Assembly: GCF_026965555.1 (NCBI RefSeq) | Contig: NZ_CP114040.1 | Coordinates: 2,480,001 to 2,544,000, forward strand | DNA: 64,000 bases | Direction of reading: 5' to 3' | Source: Nannocystis punicea | GTDB lineage: Bacteria; Myxococcota_A; Polyangia; Nannocystales; Nannocystaceae | In this document: one piece after another, positions 57,401 through 64,000 of the stretch | Numbering within the stretch: the first letter of the stretch is position 1 | Layout of the letters: every line of letters begins with the position of its first letter | The notes under the pieces: generated by a model | The model's input: the letters and a program-made list of their open reading frames with translations, nothing else | What the model was told of the DNA's origin: nothing | The model's database searches: none | Program-made: the position numbers and the translations under genes

Positions 57401-57720
57401 AGGGTTTAGGGCTTGGCGTCAATGATACGGCGACGGCACTACATTCTGCCTCGGGGGCGTACAAGGGCACAACTCGGCTGGGCCACGCGCTGTCAAAGCA
57501 TGCGGGTCGTAACCCGCAGATCTGGGGCAAGGTCACCGGCAACCCAAGCACGTGGCATCAGCAGGCGCTTCAACACTTCCGCGACATCGCCGGCGGTCCG
57601 GGCTCGGCCAACAAGGTGACCGACCCGAAGACGGGACTGCAGTGGATAGAGAAGAGACTGCCCGACGGTCGAGGCATCCGGCTGAATCTTGACTACACAT
57701 TCAAGGGATTTGTGGACTGA
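54412..57720 (+). CDS. Rhs protein with C-terminal toxin module
   Basis: The protein has 1102 aa from the ATG at 54412, overlapping the PAAR stop (ATGA). The N-terminus has the DUF6531-type opening (GDPVDVVTGAL, WRRYYNTANLADGPLGRGHT). YD repeats fill residues about 150-930 (YDAAGRCVLSR, YRYDLRDALTEVRHYE). The core ends in the Rhs border YYSPELGRYLEEDP, NPLVQFDPRGLV. The last 127 residues are the polymorphic tip: a CCHC zinc knuckle (C977, C980, H985, C990), then a domain with HALSKHAGRNPQIWGK and LPDGRGIRLN-x-DYTFKGFVD. The latter resembles BECR-fold (EndoU/barnase-like) RNase toxins, with moderate certainty. A+T rises in this tail, a sign of exchange. An immunity gene follows. Confidence 0.94.
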   Translation: MTMDAQTPRCGGGRGLRWVGDPVDVVTGALADAAAEFTLPLGPQPEAGAIVWRRYYNTANLADGPLGRGHTHEYDRTLRAVVDGWLYTQPDGETVLFPFAPPGEASECARFVLRPMVGGFTVRAPDETEYEFAVADVAAVARPRKVSRETWSIALEYDERGRLVRLADAAGAHVVTIERAGERVQTIWLTRHPTRTQGPPLALMRYQYGDTGDLLAATDRYGHAQRFTYDAAHRMATRVDRNGYRFEYSYDAAGRCVLSRGHDRNGEVRLRYMPEAQATEVTRADGGAWLYRYDASLSITEIIDPYGGIRRFEYDDAGRLSQETDAGGDTRSPVYDAAGEIVAWRTANGGVRPAEVPSGPLPHRVPRTPAELELGELAAEVLENAPLASPGIEPLFTGGASIYSHLFPERDPRAQVRRDELGLLVEERGAAPSPRRWAYTPNGWVRWYSDHDGGRYEFEFAGGNMRNLARDPLGRTIRYEYTLTDQIAAVTDPAGNRHTYRYDLRDALTEVRHYEQLVESYKYDRAGNLIAKHDARGELLVSYQYGPDGLKSVRRLADGEEHRYSYTPAGQFARIEWAGQALEFAYTGAGRRRKDLRDGRGVEHAFLADRLLATTVLGRFTTRYRRLDAGTLEITDPLGDVHRLVLESDGVVTRHLACGARELTQVDSRGHVREKHLFPVDGSEAPWRRTFAYSAEGDLLAVKDSERGETRYQYDAAHQLAGVTRPDGQGEKYTYDAAANLVEAPHLPAAAIGPGNQLLMANGSSLSYDHRNNLSVWEREGRTLRFQRDALDRLRAIEGLDAAWTAEYDPLGRRIRKTFGASSTEYFWDTDRLAAEIHSSGRVRVYVYVDDFSLTPWLMIDYDSVDAEPGSGKLHYLVTDQRGAPVAALDGSGQRVWSAELAPYGLAQVQGSLEVSHRLAGQFYDAETGLCYNRFRYYSPELGRYLEEDPAGTGGGLNLYAYTCNPLVQFDPRGLVCTHCQSKDHETEDCPIKKLAEGLGLGVNDTATALHSASGAYKGTTRLGHALSKHAGRNPQIWGKVTGNPSTWHQQALQHFRDIAGGPGSANKVTDPKTGLQWIEKRLPDGRGIRLNLDYTFKGFVD

Positions 57721-58175
57721 TGGGCCAAATCGTCGAGGTAGTTTTCGAGTCTGTGGCCCCGAATACGGCGGCTACACTCCTGCATGACGTTATTGCGACG
57801 TCTAGCGACGTGCGCGGCATCGACGTGGACGGAAAGAGCGTTTCCTCGGGCGCGAGTGCCAGGGAGCTCGTAGGTTCCGGCGCTTCGTGTGTATCGGTTC
57901 GATTGTCCGATGCTACGATGGGTTGCCGGCTAGTTCCGAACGTCGGGCTCCGCCTGCTGAAGACCGGCGACGACTGCTACGATGTTGAGGTCAATCTCGA
58001 CCTCGATGACGTTGACGAGCCGTCCACCATAGCGTCAGCCCTGCACGACTTTGCGCGAGACCTGGCGCGACGGAACGACGTGGCCAGCTATTTCGCCGGA
58101 CTCGAACCTGCTGCCGATGAGGACACCAGGATTTTCACCGGAGAGACACAGGGTCCGTTGCGCTTCCTGAAGTAG
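57720..58175 (+). CDS. Probable immunity protein for the Rhs toxin
   Basis: The protein has 151 aa from an ATG sharing one base with the Rhs stop (TGATG). It is acidic (LDLDDVDEPS, EPAADEDTRIF), cytoplasmic, with no signal, and less GC-rich than its neighbours, like the toxin tip. No family was recognised. Position directly after the toxin, size and charge make an immunity role the best inference. Confidence 0.75.
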   Translation: MGQIVEVVFESVAPNTAATLLHDVIATSSDVRGIDVDGKSVSSGASARELVGSGASCVSVRLSDATMGCRLVPNVGLRLLKTGDDCYDVEVNLDLDDVDEPSTIASALHDFARDLARRNDVASYFAGLEPAADEDTRIFTGETQGPLRFLK

Positions 58176-58188
58176 CCAGAGGCCAATG

Positions 58189-58251
58189 CCCTGGTGCGGG
58201 CTCGGCGGGAGCGGACAGCGTCGAGGTCGGAACCGAGGCCGAGCACCAGGG
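58189..58251. terminator. Large hairpin between convergent genes
   Basis: CCCTGGTGC-GGGC-TCGGC (58189-58206) pairs with GCCGAGCACCAGGG (58238-58251) in a 14-bp stem with a 4-nt bulge and a 31-nt loop. It starts 14 nt after the immunity gene stop and precedes the end of the convergent pseudokinase gene. It may act as a terminator or mark an exchange boundary. Confidence 0.4.
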
Positions 58252-58341
58252 GGCGCCCGGACAGGCGTACGATTCGTTTTTGCTGCTCGTACGTGAGGTG
58301 CGAGGCGCAGTGGGAGACGACCTCCGTGGCCTACTCGTGGG

Positions 58342-60258
58342 CTATAACAGCGCCCAGACGATAACGCCGACCAGAAGCAAGAGGACAAGGACGAGGTTGA
58401 CCTTCAGCAGGGTCGTTCGCAGGGGATTTTCGGGGGTCGGCGTTGAAGGGGGAGAGGACGGTTCGGGGGCCTGTGCCTCTTGAGCGCGGCGAGGTCGGCT
58501 GAGGTCGTGGACGCGCATGGCTCCGATCGTTGGATCGAGTGACGACGACGCGGATTTTGGCGAGGTCTGGGCGGGCGAGCCATGGATGCGGCCCATGACG
58601 ATAGTTCTCTCGTCATCATCCTCCCCTGGCGACCTCGGCAGGGGGCGCGGCACGGCGCTGAGACGGGGGTTGGCCTGCAGCTCGGTCCTGTCTGAAGGGG
58701 GCGGCGATTCTCGTGCTGGCTGCGGGCTCAGGATCTCGGTTCGATCGGGGAGCGAGGGCGAGGGGTTCAGGATCTCGGTTCGGTCTGGCGGTGGGGTTTT
58801 TCCGGGGAGCTTCTCGGTGCGTACTTCGGGCGGAGATCGGTGGCTCGGGAATCTTTTTTGAAAGACCTCCGTGCGCTCGTCGAGGGGGTCGGCCGGTCGA
58901 TTCGGTCGGGCTCCGAAGAGGGACACTCGCTCGGTGGGAGGGTCCTCGGTGTTGGCGAGGAGCAGAGTAGTGTCCTGCTGGGACGGTGGGAGGCGTTCGG
59001 TTCGCTCGATCGACGCGTCTTGGGCGGCTCGAGAGAGTATCGCCCGCGCGCTCTGCACCGGCTTGAGCGGCGCGGGGCGGCCGGCGAGTGGGCGCAGCGG
59101 GGATACGGGCGGGTTGGGGGTCGTGACCGGCCGTTGCTCGGGTCGCTGGGGGGAGGGCGAATCGACGCCTGATCTGTGCGCGGCCGCGGTCGGGAGCGGG
59201 CTCGCTTGCGTCTCTGGCTTGCGCGTGGGCGATGCGGTCTCTGGCTTGCGCGTGGGCGATGCGGTCGGGAGCGGGCTCGCTGGCGTCTCTGGTTCGAGAG
59301 TGGGCGGCGCGGTCGCTGGCGTCTCTTGCTTGCGCGTGGGCGATGCGGTCGGAGGCGCGCTCGCTGGCGTCTCTGGCTTGAGTGTGGGTGATGCTTTCGG
59401 CGGCGGATTCGCTGGAGTCTTTTGCTTGCTCGCGGGCGGCGTTACTGTCGGTGGATTCGCTGGCGTCTCTGGTTTGCTTGCAGGGAGGCCCAGAGCTTCG
59501 CGCAGGGCGGCACGCATCGCGGCCAAATTGGAGGGGCGTTGCGCGGGGTCGACTGCGAGCGCCTGGTCGAGCAGGCGATCGACGGCGGGGGGCACGGGCG
59601 CGAGCGAGCTGAGCATCGGCGGCGAGGCCGAGGGGCAGGTGCCTGAGATCAGCTCATATAAAATGGCCGCGAGGGCGAAGGCATCACTGCGTGGATCGCC
59701 CTTTTCGTTGCGCTGCTCCGGGGCGCGGTACTCGGCCTCTTCGAGCTGTTCACCGACGAGCTCGATCTCGGCGACGCCGTAGTCGAGCACCTCGACCTCG
59801 TCGGCGATACCCACGGTGCAGCGCGATGGGGTGAGCGCCCGGTGGGCGACGCCGGTCTTTTCGACTGCGTCGTGCAGGACGGCGGCGATCCGCTCGCCGA
59901 TGGTCAGGGCTCGCTGCCAGGGGATCCGTCCTTCCTGCGCGCGCAGTCGATCGAGGCTGCGATTCACGGGTGGATCGTCGACGACGTGCGGCGGGTCGGG
60001 CGGGGTCGCGGGGACCTGCGGCGGGAGCGTCAGGCCGGGGATCTCGGCCTCGGTGGCGGTCGTCACCAGGCGGTGGTATTCGGCCCACGCGCTCGCCGTC
60101 GTACACGCGGGGTCGAACAGCGTCAGGGCGCGCCGCTGGCCGGCCTGCGGGTCGTGGGCGAGGTATGTCAACACCGCTCCGTCGCCGCGGAGGGGGGCCA
60201 GCAGCTCGAAGCGGCCGGCGATCGAGGTGCCGAGGGGTGGTGGGAACAAGTCGGCCAT
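58342..60258 (-). CDS. Tail-anchored pseudokinase with RTE-motif repeats
   Basis: The protein has 638 aa from the ATG at 60258. Residues about 10-260 are a kinase fold lacking key residues: no VAIK Lys (RRALTLF), HRD replaced by HRA (A140), DYG instead of DFG (D158). A Pro-rich tract with 16-residue repeats of ASPTxKxETPAxxPPT type (about 260-360) follows. Residues about 420-590 repeat RTE-type motifs (RTERLP, PTERVS, DERTEVF, VRTEKLP, DRTEILN, DRTEILS, DRTELQ, DERTIVM). The C-terminal helix LVLVLLLLVGVIVWALL is a tail anchor. It is the third gene of a kinase operon. Inference: a membrane scaffold phosphorylated by the two active kinases upstream, with RTE threonines as acceptor sites. Confidence 0.85.
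   Translation of the reverse strand: MADLFPPPLGTSIAGRFELLAPLRGDGAVLTYLAHDPQAGQRRALTLFDPACTTASAWAEYHRLVTTATEAEIPGLTLPPQVPATPPDPPHVVDDPPVNRSLDRLRAQEGRIPWQRALTIGERIAAVLHDAVEKTGVAHRALTPSRCTVGIADEVEVLDYGVAEIELVGEQLEEAEYRAPEQRNEKGDPRSDAFALAAILYELISGTCPSASPPMLSSLAPVPPAVDRLLDQALAVDPAQRPSNLAAMRAALREALGLPASKPETPANPPTVTPPASKQKTPANPPPKASPTLKPETPASAPPTASPTRKQETPATAPPTLEPETPASPLPTASPTRKPETASPTRKPETQASPLPTAAAHRSGVDSPSPQRPEQRPVTTPNPPVSPLRPLAGRPAPLKPVQSARAILSRAAQDASIERTERLPPSQQDTTLLLANTEDPPTERVSLFGARPNRPADPLDERTEVFQKRFPSHRSPPEVRTEKLPGKTPPPDRTEILNPSPSLPDRTEILSPQPARESPPPSDRTELQANPRLSAVPRPLPRSPGEDDDERTIVMGRIHGSPAQTSPKSASSSLDPTIGAMRVHDLSRPRRAQEAQAPEPSSPPSTPTPENPLRTTLLKVNLVLVLLLLVGVIVWALL
59199..59486 (-). repeat. 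48-bp coding tandem repeats in the pseudokinase gene
   Basis: Six or so imperfect copies of a 48-bp unit on the plus-strand text (GCGTCTCTGGCTTGCGCGTG, then GGCGATGCGGTC with variable ends) encode the 16-residue Pro/Thr repeats. One copy is shortened. Such repeats change number easily. Confidence 0.75.
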
Positions 60259-60264
60259 TCGTCG

Positions 60265-62031
60265 TTATCGCCAGAACGTCGAGACGATGTCGCGCTGGAT
60301 CTTGTGGTGCAGGCGCTTGATCTCGAGGAGGAACCGCTGGGCCGCCTCGCAGCCGCGATCGATGCGGGTCTTGGCGTAGCTGCCGGGCAGGCCGCGGGTC
60401 ATCGCGCGCAGGATGATGACGATCAGCTCGTCCTGCCAGAAGGCGGAGCGGATCGCCTTGCGCACGCCCGGGTAGAGGTCGAGGCCGCGGAGGGCGCCGA
60501 CGTCGATGGGGCGTCGCTTCTCCTGCGCCGTGTACACGAGCGCGTGGAGGGGCTCCATGCGGGTGATGTCTTCGGACAGCAGGAAGTAGAAGAGCGCGCC
60601 GAGGGCGAAGATGTCGTGCGGCTCGAGCAGCGGTCGTTCGACGATGCAGCGGCGGTAGTCCTGGACGTCGGGGGCGACGCCGCTGTATTTGGCGACCTTG
60701 CCGCCGTCGAGGATCGCCTCGATCTTGAGGTCGTGGACGTGCTCCTCGTCGAGCGAGTGGCTGATGATGTCGCCGGGCATCAGCGGCAGGGACAGGCCGC
60801 GCATCTCCGGCGGGATGACGAACGTCTTCTCCTCCGGTGAGAAAGTGAGCGGTACGTCGAGGCCGACGTCCTGGCGGCGGTTCTTCGCCTCGGGCGACAG
60901 GAACGGGCTCTTGTTCTGGCCGGTGGCCTCGTCGTCGTCGTACCACGAGCGGGTGGGCGTCGCCTCGTCGGCGAGGCCGAAGTCGATCAGCAGGGTGCGG
61001 AACGTCGGGTACCCGGTGAGGTCGTTGAGGATGTCGCTGACGTTCATCTCCGGGCGGTGCTCGCCGCGCCAGTTCGACTTGCTGTTACGGACGCCCGAGA
61101 AGCGGACCATGATGTTGTCGGCGGCGAGGTCCTTGTGGATGATCCGCTTCTCGCCGTGCAGCCACGCCACGCCCTCGACGAGCTGGACCACGGCCAGCAC
61201 CTTCTCGAGCAGGAGCGCCTTCTCGAACAGCTCCGCGGTGCGCTGCTGCAGCCACTTCTTCGGCAGCAGGGCGCCGAGCCGCTCGAGCCAGCCGTGCTTG
61301 GAGGCGAGGACCAGGGCGGTCGTCTCGCTGCCCTTCTTCTTCCACTGGTCCATCACCTCCTCGCGGCGGCGCCGCGCGAAGTCCTTGAGGCCGAGGGTCA
61401 GGTGCTCCATCACGATCACGTCGCGATGGACGAAGTTGATGATCGTGCCCTTGCCCTCGACCGCCTTGTCCTGGCAGCACGTGCGCGCGGTCGCCGAGGA
61501 GAGCTCCTGCACGCGGTCCATGACGCGGTTGGCCGGCAGCACGTACTTGCAGGCGGTGCACTGCAGGCCGGGGTGGGCGTCGAGGTCGACGCGGGTCAGC
61601 GGCTCCTGCCCGCACGTGGGGCAGCGCGGGTGATAGACCTTGCCGCAGCCGCACAGCACCAGCGGCCGCAGCTGCAGCACGTCGAGGATGTGCAGGACGT
61701 TGACGTTGTCGGCGTCGCTCAGCTTGCGCAGGTGGGCGATCTCGGTGGCGAACAGGCGCTCGTGGGCGAGGGTCGCGTGGCTGTGCAAGATCTTGATCGC
61801 CACGCTGCGGGCCGGCTGGCTGCCGATCTGCTGCTGGCCGCACAGGACGCGGGCGAACTTGCCCTGACCGAGCTCGACGGGGACCCATAGCCCGCCGCGG
61901 TTGCGGGTCATGCGAAAGGCGTAACGTAGCTGGGAGTTGACGGTCTCACGGCTGATCGCCGCCTCGGGCGGGAGCGCCGCCTGCGTGAGACTGGCGGCCC
62001 TCGACGCGGATATGTCGGTCGTTTGTGCCAT
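60265..62031 (-). CDS. Ser/Thr kinase with inserted zinc-ribbon-like motif
   Basis: The protein has 588 aa from the ATG at 62031. The kinase N-lobe has VELGQGKFARV and K80 (VAIK). An insertion after the alpha-C region holds six cysteines: C127-x-C129, C137-x2-C140, C158-x2-C161 (LCGCGKVYHPRCPTCG and LQCTACKYV), typical of one or two zinc ribbons. The catalytic loop is HKDLAADN (D301) and the metal loop is DFG (350-352). A second long insertion (about 360-440) precedes the C-lobe end. All catalytic residues are present, so it is likely active, with zinc-ribbon-based substrate or nucleic-acid binding as an inference. Spacing to the neighbours is 6 and 14 nt. Confidence 0.9.
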   Translation of the reverse strand: MAQTTDISASRAASLTQAALPPEAAISRETVNSQLRYAFRMTRNRGGLWVPVELGQGKFARVLCGQQQIGSQPARSVAIKILHSHATLAHERLFATEIAHLRKLSDADNVNVLHILDVLQLRPLVLCGCGKVYHPRCPTCGQEPLTRVDLDAHPGLQCTACKYVLPANRVMDRVQELSSATARTCCQDKAVEGKGTIINFVHRDVIVMEHLTLGLKDFARRRREEVMDQWKKKGSETTALVLASKHGWLERLGALLPKKWLQQRTAELFEKALLLEKVLAVVQLVEGVAWLHGEKRIIHKDLAADNIMVRFSGVRNSKSNWRGEHRPEMNVSDILNDLTGYPTFRTLLIDFGLADEATPTRSWYDDDEATGQNKSPFLSPEAKNRRQDVGLDVPLTFSPEEKTFVIPPEMRGLSLPLMPGDIISHSLDEEHVHDLKIEAILDGGKVAKYSGVAPDVQDYRRCIVERPLLEPHDIFALGALFYFLLSEDITRMEPLHALVYTAQEKRRPIDVGALRGLDLYPGVRKAIRSAFWQDELIVIILRAMTRGLPGSYAKTRIDRGCEAAQRFLLEIKRLHHKIQRDIVSTFWR

Positions 62032-62045
62032 CGCTCATCGATCCT

Positions 62046-63488
62046 TCAGGTGATACCGATACATGCCAGGTGGGCGCGCGCCAGCTCCGGCTCGTCGACC
62101 TGCAGGACGATGAAGTCGCGGACCGGGGTGGCGAAGCAGACGGTGAGGTGCAGGCGGGTGACGTCGATCGAGAGCCGCTCGCTCAGGCGGGCCTGGGTGG
62201 CGTAGCAGATGACCTCGCGCAGGCCGAAGGCTCGCTGACCGACGTAGACGACCTTCTCGGCGCCCGGGTCGAGCATCGCGCGGGTCAGGCGCGAGCCGAC
62301 GCCGTTCGGATTGGAGTAGAGCCCGGGCCGCTCGCCGGGGTGGCCGACGACCGTCAGGGCGAGCGAGACCTCGGCGTAGCGCTGGACCACCAGCTTGCAC
62401 GACAGGCCGGCGGTGATCGGGATCTCGAAGCCGTGGCGCAGCTCGTCGGCGGTCAGCGCGACCGGGTGCAGGATCACCGTGACCTCCGGCGTATTGAGCA
62501 GGATCGGCACCGTGGTCGGTGCCACGTCCACGACGCGCCAATTCTCGGGCAGGGCCACCTCGAACTCGTCGTGCGCCGGGATCGCCGCGTCGAGCGTCTC
62601 CTCGAGCGCGGTCAGGAGCTCGCGCGCGGTGGCGAAGCGGTCGCGCGGGTTGATGGCGACCGCGCGCGACAGGACGGGCTCCCAGGCGCCGACGTCGAGG
62701 CCGACGAGGCCCGGGGTCGGTCGTCGCAGCGCGCACGCGCCGTGCTCCGGGTCGCTGGCCGAATTGGGGTAGGGCAGGTAACCCGTGAGTAGGTGATAGA
62801 GGATGAGCCCGAGGGCGTGGACATCGGTGAAGGTGCCCGTGCGGTGTTGCAGCACTTGCTCGGGGGCGGGGTACTTCGGCGAGTGGGCGATGAGGACCGA
62901 GCCGGTGGGCGCGTCCGGCAGCGACGCCGGCTCCTCGTAGGCCGGACGGATACAGGCGATGCCGAAGTCGATCAGACGAATACGCCGACCGTGGGCGGAT
63001 TCAGCCACGATGATGTTGTTCGGCGCGATGTCTCGATGTGCGATGCCGTGGGCGTGTGCCTCGCCGAGCGCCTCGATCACCGGACGCAGCAGCTCGAGCG
63101 CCTCGCGGGGGGACCACTCGATTCGCGGGCTCTGCCGCAAGATCTCCGCGAGGGTGCGGCCCTCGATCCATTCGAGCGCCATCCACGGCACGTTTCCGCG
63201 CTCGGGGAGGTTGATCGTGCCGCAGTCGTAGGGCCGCACGATTGCCGGGTGCTCGAGCGCGGAGAGGATCTTGATCTCCTGAAAGAAATGCGAGATGGCC
63301 TCCTGCTCGATGGAGGCCTCGGGGGTGGCCAGCGGGCAGAACACTTTGACCGCGACCTCTTTGTGCAGAGAGAGGTGGCGCCCGCGATAGACCACGCCGA
63401 AGCCGCCGCGCGCGACCGCCCGGTCGAGCGCGAAGGTGCCCTTCAGGGTGGTCCCGCTCAGCCGCAAGATATCGATGTCTTCGCTCAT
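62046..63488 (-). CDS. Ser/Thr protein kinase with C-terminal beta-rich domain
   Basis: The protein has 480 aa from the ATG at 63488. The kinase domain (about 15-300) has ARGGFGVVY, K48, HRDIAPNN (D153) and DFG (174-176). The remaining 170 residues form a beta-rich domain with no family I recognise (ENWRVVDVAPTTVPILLN, GLSCKLVVQRYAEVS, RLHLTVCFATPV). It has no transmembrane helix, so it is cytoplasmic. As first gene of the kinase/zinc-kinase/pseudokinase operon facing the Rhs cluster, it is a candidate regulator of the downstream products. Confidence 0.92.
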   Translation of the reverse strand: MSEDIDILRLSGTTLKGTFALDRAVARGGFGVVYRGRHLSLHKEVAVKVFCPLATPEASIEQEAISHFFQEIKILSALEHPAIVRPYDCGTINLPERGNVPWMALEWIEGRTLAEILRQSPRIEWSPREALELLRPVIEALGEAHAHGIAHRDIAPNNIIVAESAHGRRIRLIDFGIACIRPAYEEPASLPDAPTGSVLIAHSPKYPAPEQVLQHRTGTFTDVHALGLILYHLLTGYLPYPNSASDPEHGACALRRPTPGLVGLDVGAWEPVLSRAVAINPRDRFATARELLTALEETLDAAIPAHDEFEVALPENWRVVDVAPTTVPILLNTPEVTVILHPVALTADELRHGFEIPITAGLSCKLVVQRYAEVSLALTVVGHPGERPGLYSNPNGVGSRLTRAMLDPGAEKVVYVGQRAFGLREVICYATQARLSERLSIDVTRLHLTVCFATPVRDFIVLQVDEPELARAHLACIGIT

Positions 63489-64000
63489 CGCCGCCCATTC
63501 CTCTATGCGGGCCGGAGGCCTCGACCCGGTTCATCTTGCTCCGTCTCTATGAGGTGATCAAACCATTTTCGCCACGCGCGAATCCGCCGTCGGCGGCCTC
63601 GGCCGGTCGGCCGGTGCGAATGCGCTCGACGCCCGGCGTGGGGGCCTGTGCGAGGCGCTTCGCACATTGCGGTGAGGCCGCGCGCATCCGTGATGCATCA
63701 TTCAGAAGAATCTGTCGCCGGCAGGGGCGCTCCAGGGCAGCCGGCGCGGCAGCTCGGGCGAGCCATTCACCGCCGCCGTCGCTCCGGCGGCCGGTCGCCT
63801 CCTCCGGCTCGTCGCTGGCGCTTTGGCCGCGGAGGTTCGTCCCGTCACACCATCTCTGACCGAGCCGATCGACGTGGCAGACGCGGATGCCTCAGGGAGC
63901 GCACGCCCGCGGCGGCCCGGGATCCGCGCCCCGGCACACGATATCGCTCGTCGTGCGGTCCGCACATATTTTGTCGGGCCCGAATGTGAACACGGTGACG
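63489..64000. other. Right-end intergenic region
   Basis: About 510 nt upstream of the kinase operon. Reading frames are Arg/Ala/Pro-rich without motifs and none was accepted. The stretch just before the kinase start (63535-63575: CTCCGTCTCTATGAGGTGAT, AAACCATTTTCG) is A/T-richer and probably carries the operon promoter. Confidence 0.45.

Noticed and set aside
63702..63965. Minus-strand ORF near the right edge
   Set aside because: Arg/Ala/Ser shadow-type composition without motif or start signal.

Overview
The window is about 70% GC. It is rich in Ser/Thr kinases fused to other domains, in lipoproteins with Ser/Thr/Asp-rich linkers, and in proteins ending in an AgmX/PglI-like domain. This points to a myxobacterium (Myxococcota, most like the Nannocystis/Haliangium side). 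That placement is inferred from gene style, not from a marker gene. No rRNA, tRNA or CRISPR array was found.

Left arm (1-12 kb): a conflict or immunity island. A large protein running off the left edge combines an effector-associated (EAD1-like, death-fold-like) domain, a calcineurin-type phosphoesterase, a NACHT NTPase and an FGE/SUMF1-like domain. A three-gene operon with start/stop overlaps then encodes SIR2-EAD, a MoxR-type AAA+ ATPase and a vWA protein with two FGE-like domains. A decayed tyrosine recombinase lies between the two units.

12-22 kb: a membrane-tethered HTH/PDZ protein with a second HTH/coiled-coil membrane protein; a tandem double Ser/Thr kinase; exported proteins and lipoproteins. 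One convergent gene junction carries a tandem duplication. 22-26 kb: a McrBC type IV restriction pair.

26-36 kb: a tightly overlapped five-gene membrane operon around a MoxR ATPase and a DUF58/vWA-like protein, with divergent AgmX-like protein. 36-38 kb: an intact IS1380-family element. 38-42 kb: an ECF sigma factor translationally coupled to a WD40 receptor kinase. 42-45 kb: small secreted proteins, a decayed small-gene module and a DUF4259 protein. 45-49 kb: an APH-family kinase-like protein, a divergent AraC/SDR pair and a lipoprotein.

Right arm (50-63.5 kb): a type VI secretion cargo cluster (VgrG, TPR-like adaptor, PAAR-like protein, Rhs protein with a C-terminal toxin that begins with a CCHC zinc knuckle, immunity protein) convergent with a three-gene kinase operon. 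That operon holds a canonical kinase, a kinase with an inserted zinc-ribbon, and a tail-anchored pseudokinase carrying repeated RTE motifs.

The most promising systems are the EAD/SIR2/MoxR/vWA-FGE island and the Rhs-toxin plus kinase/pseudokinase block.
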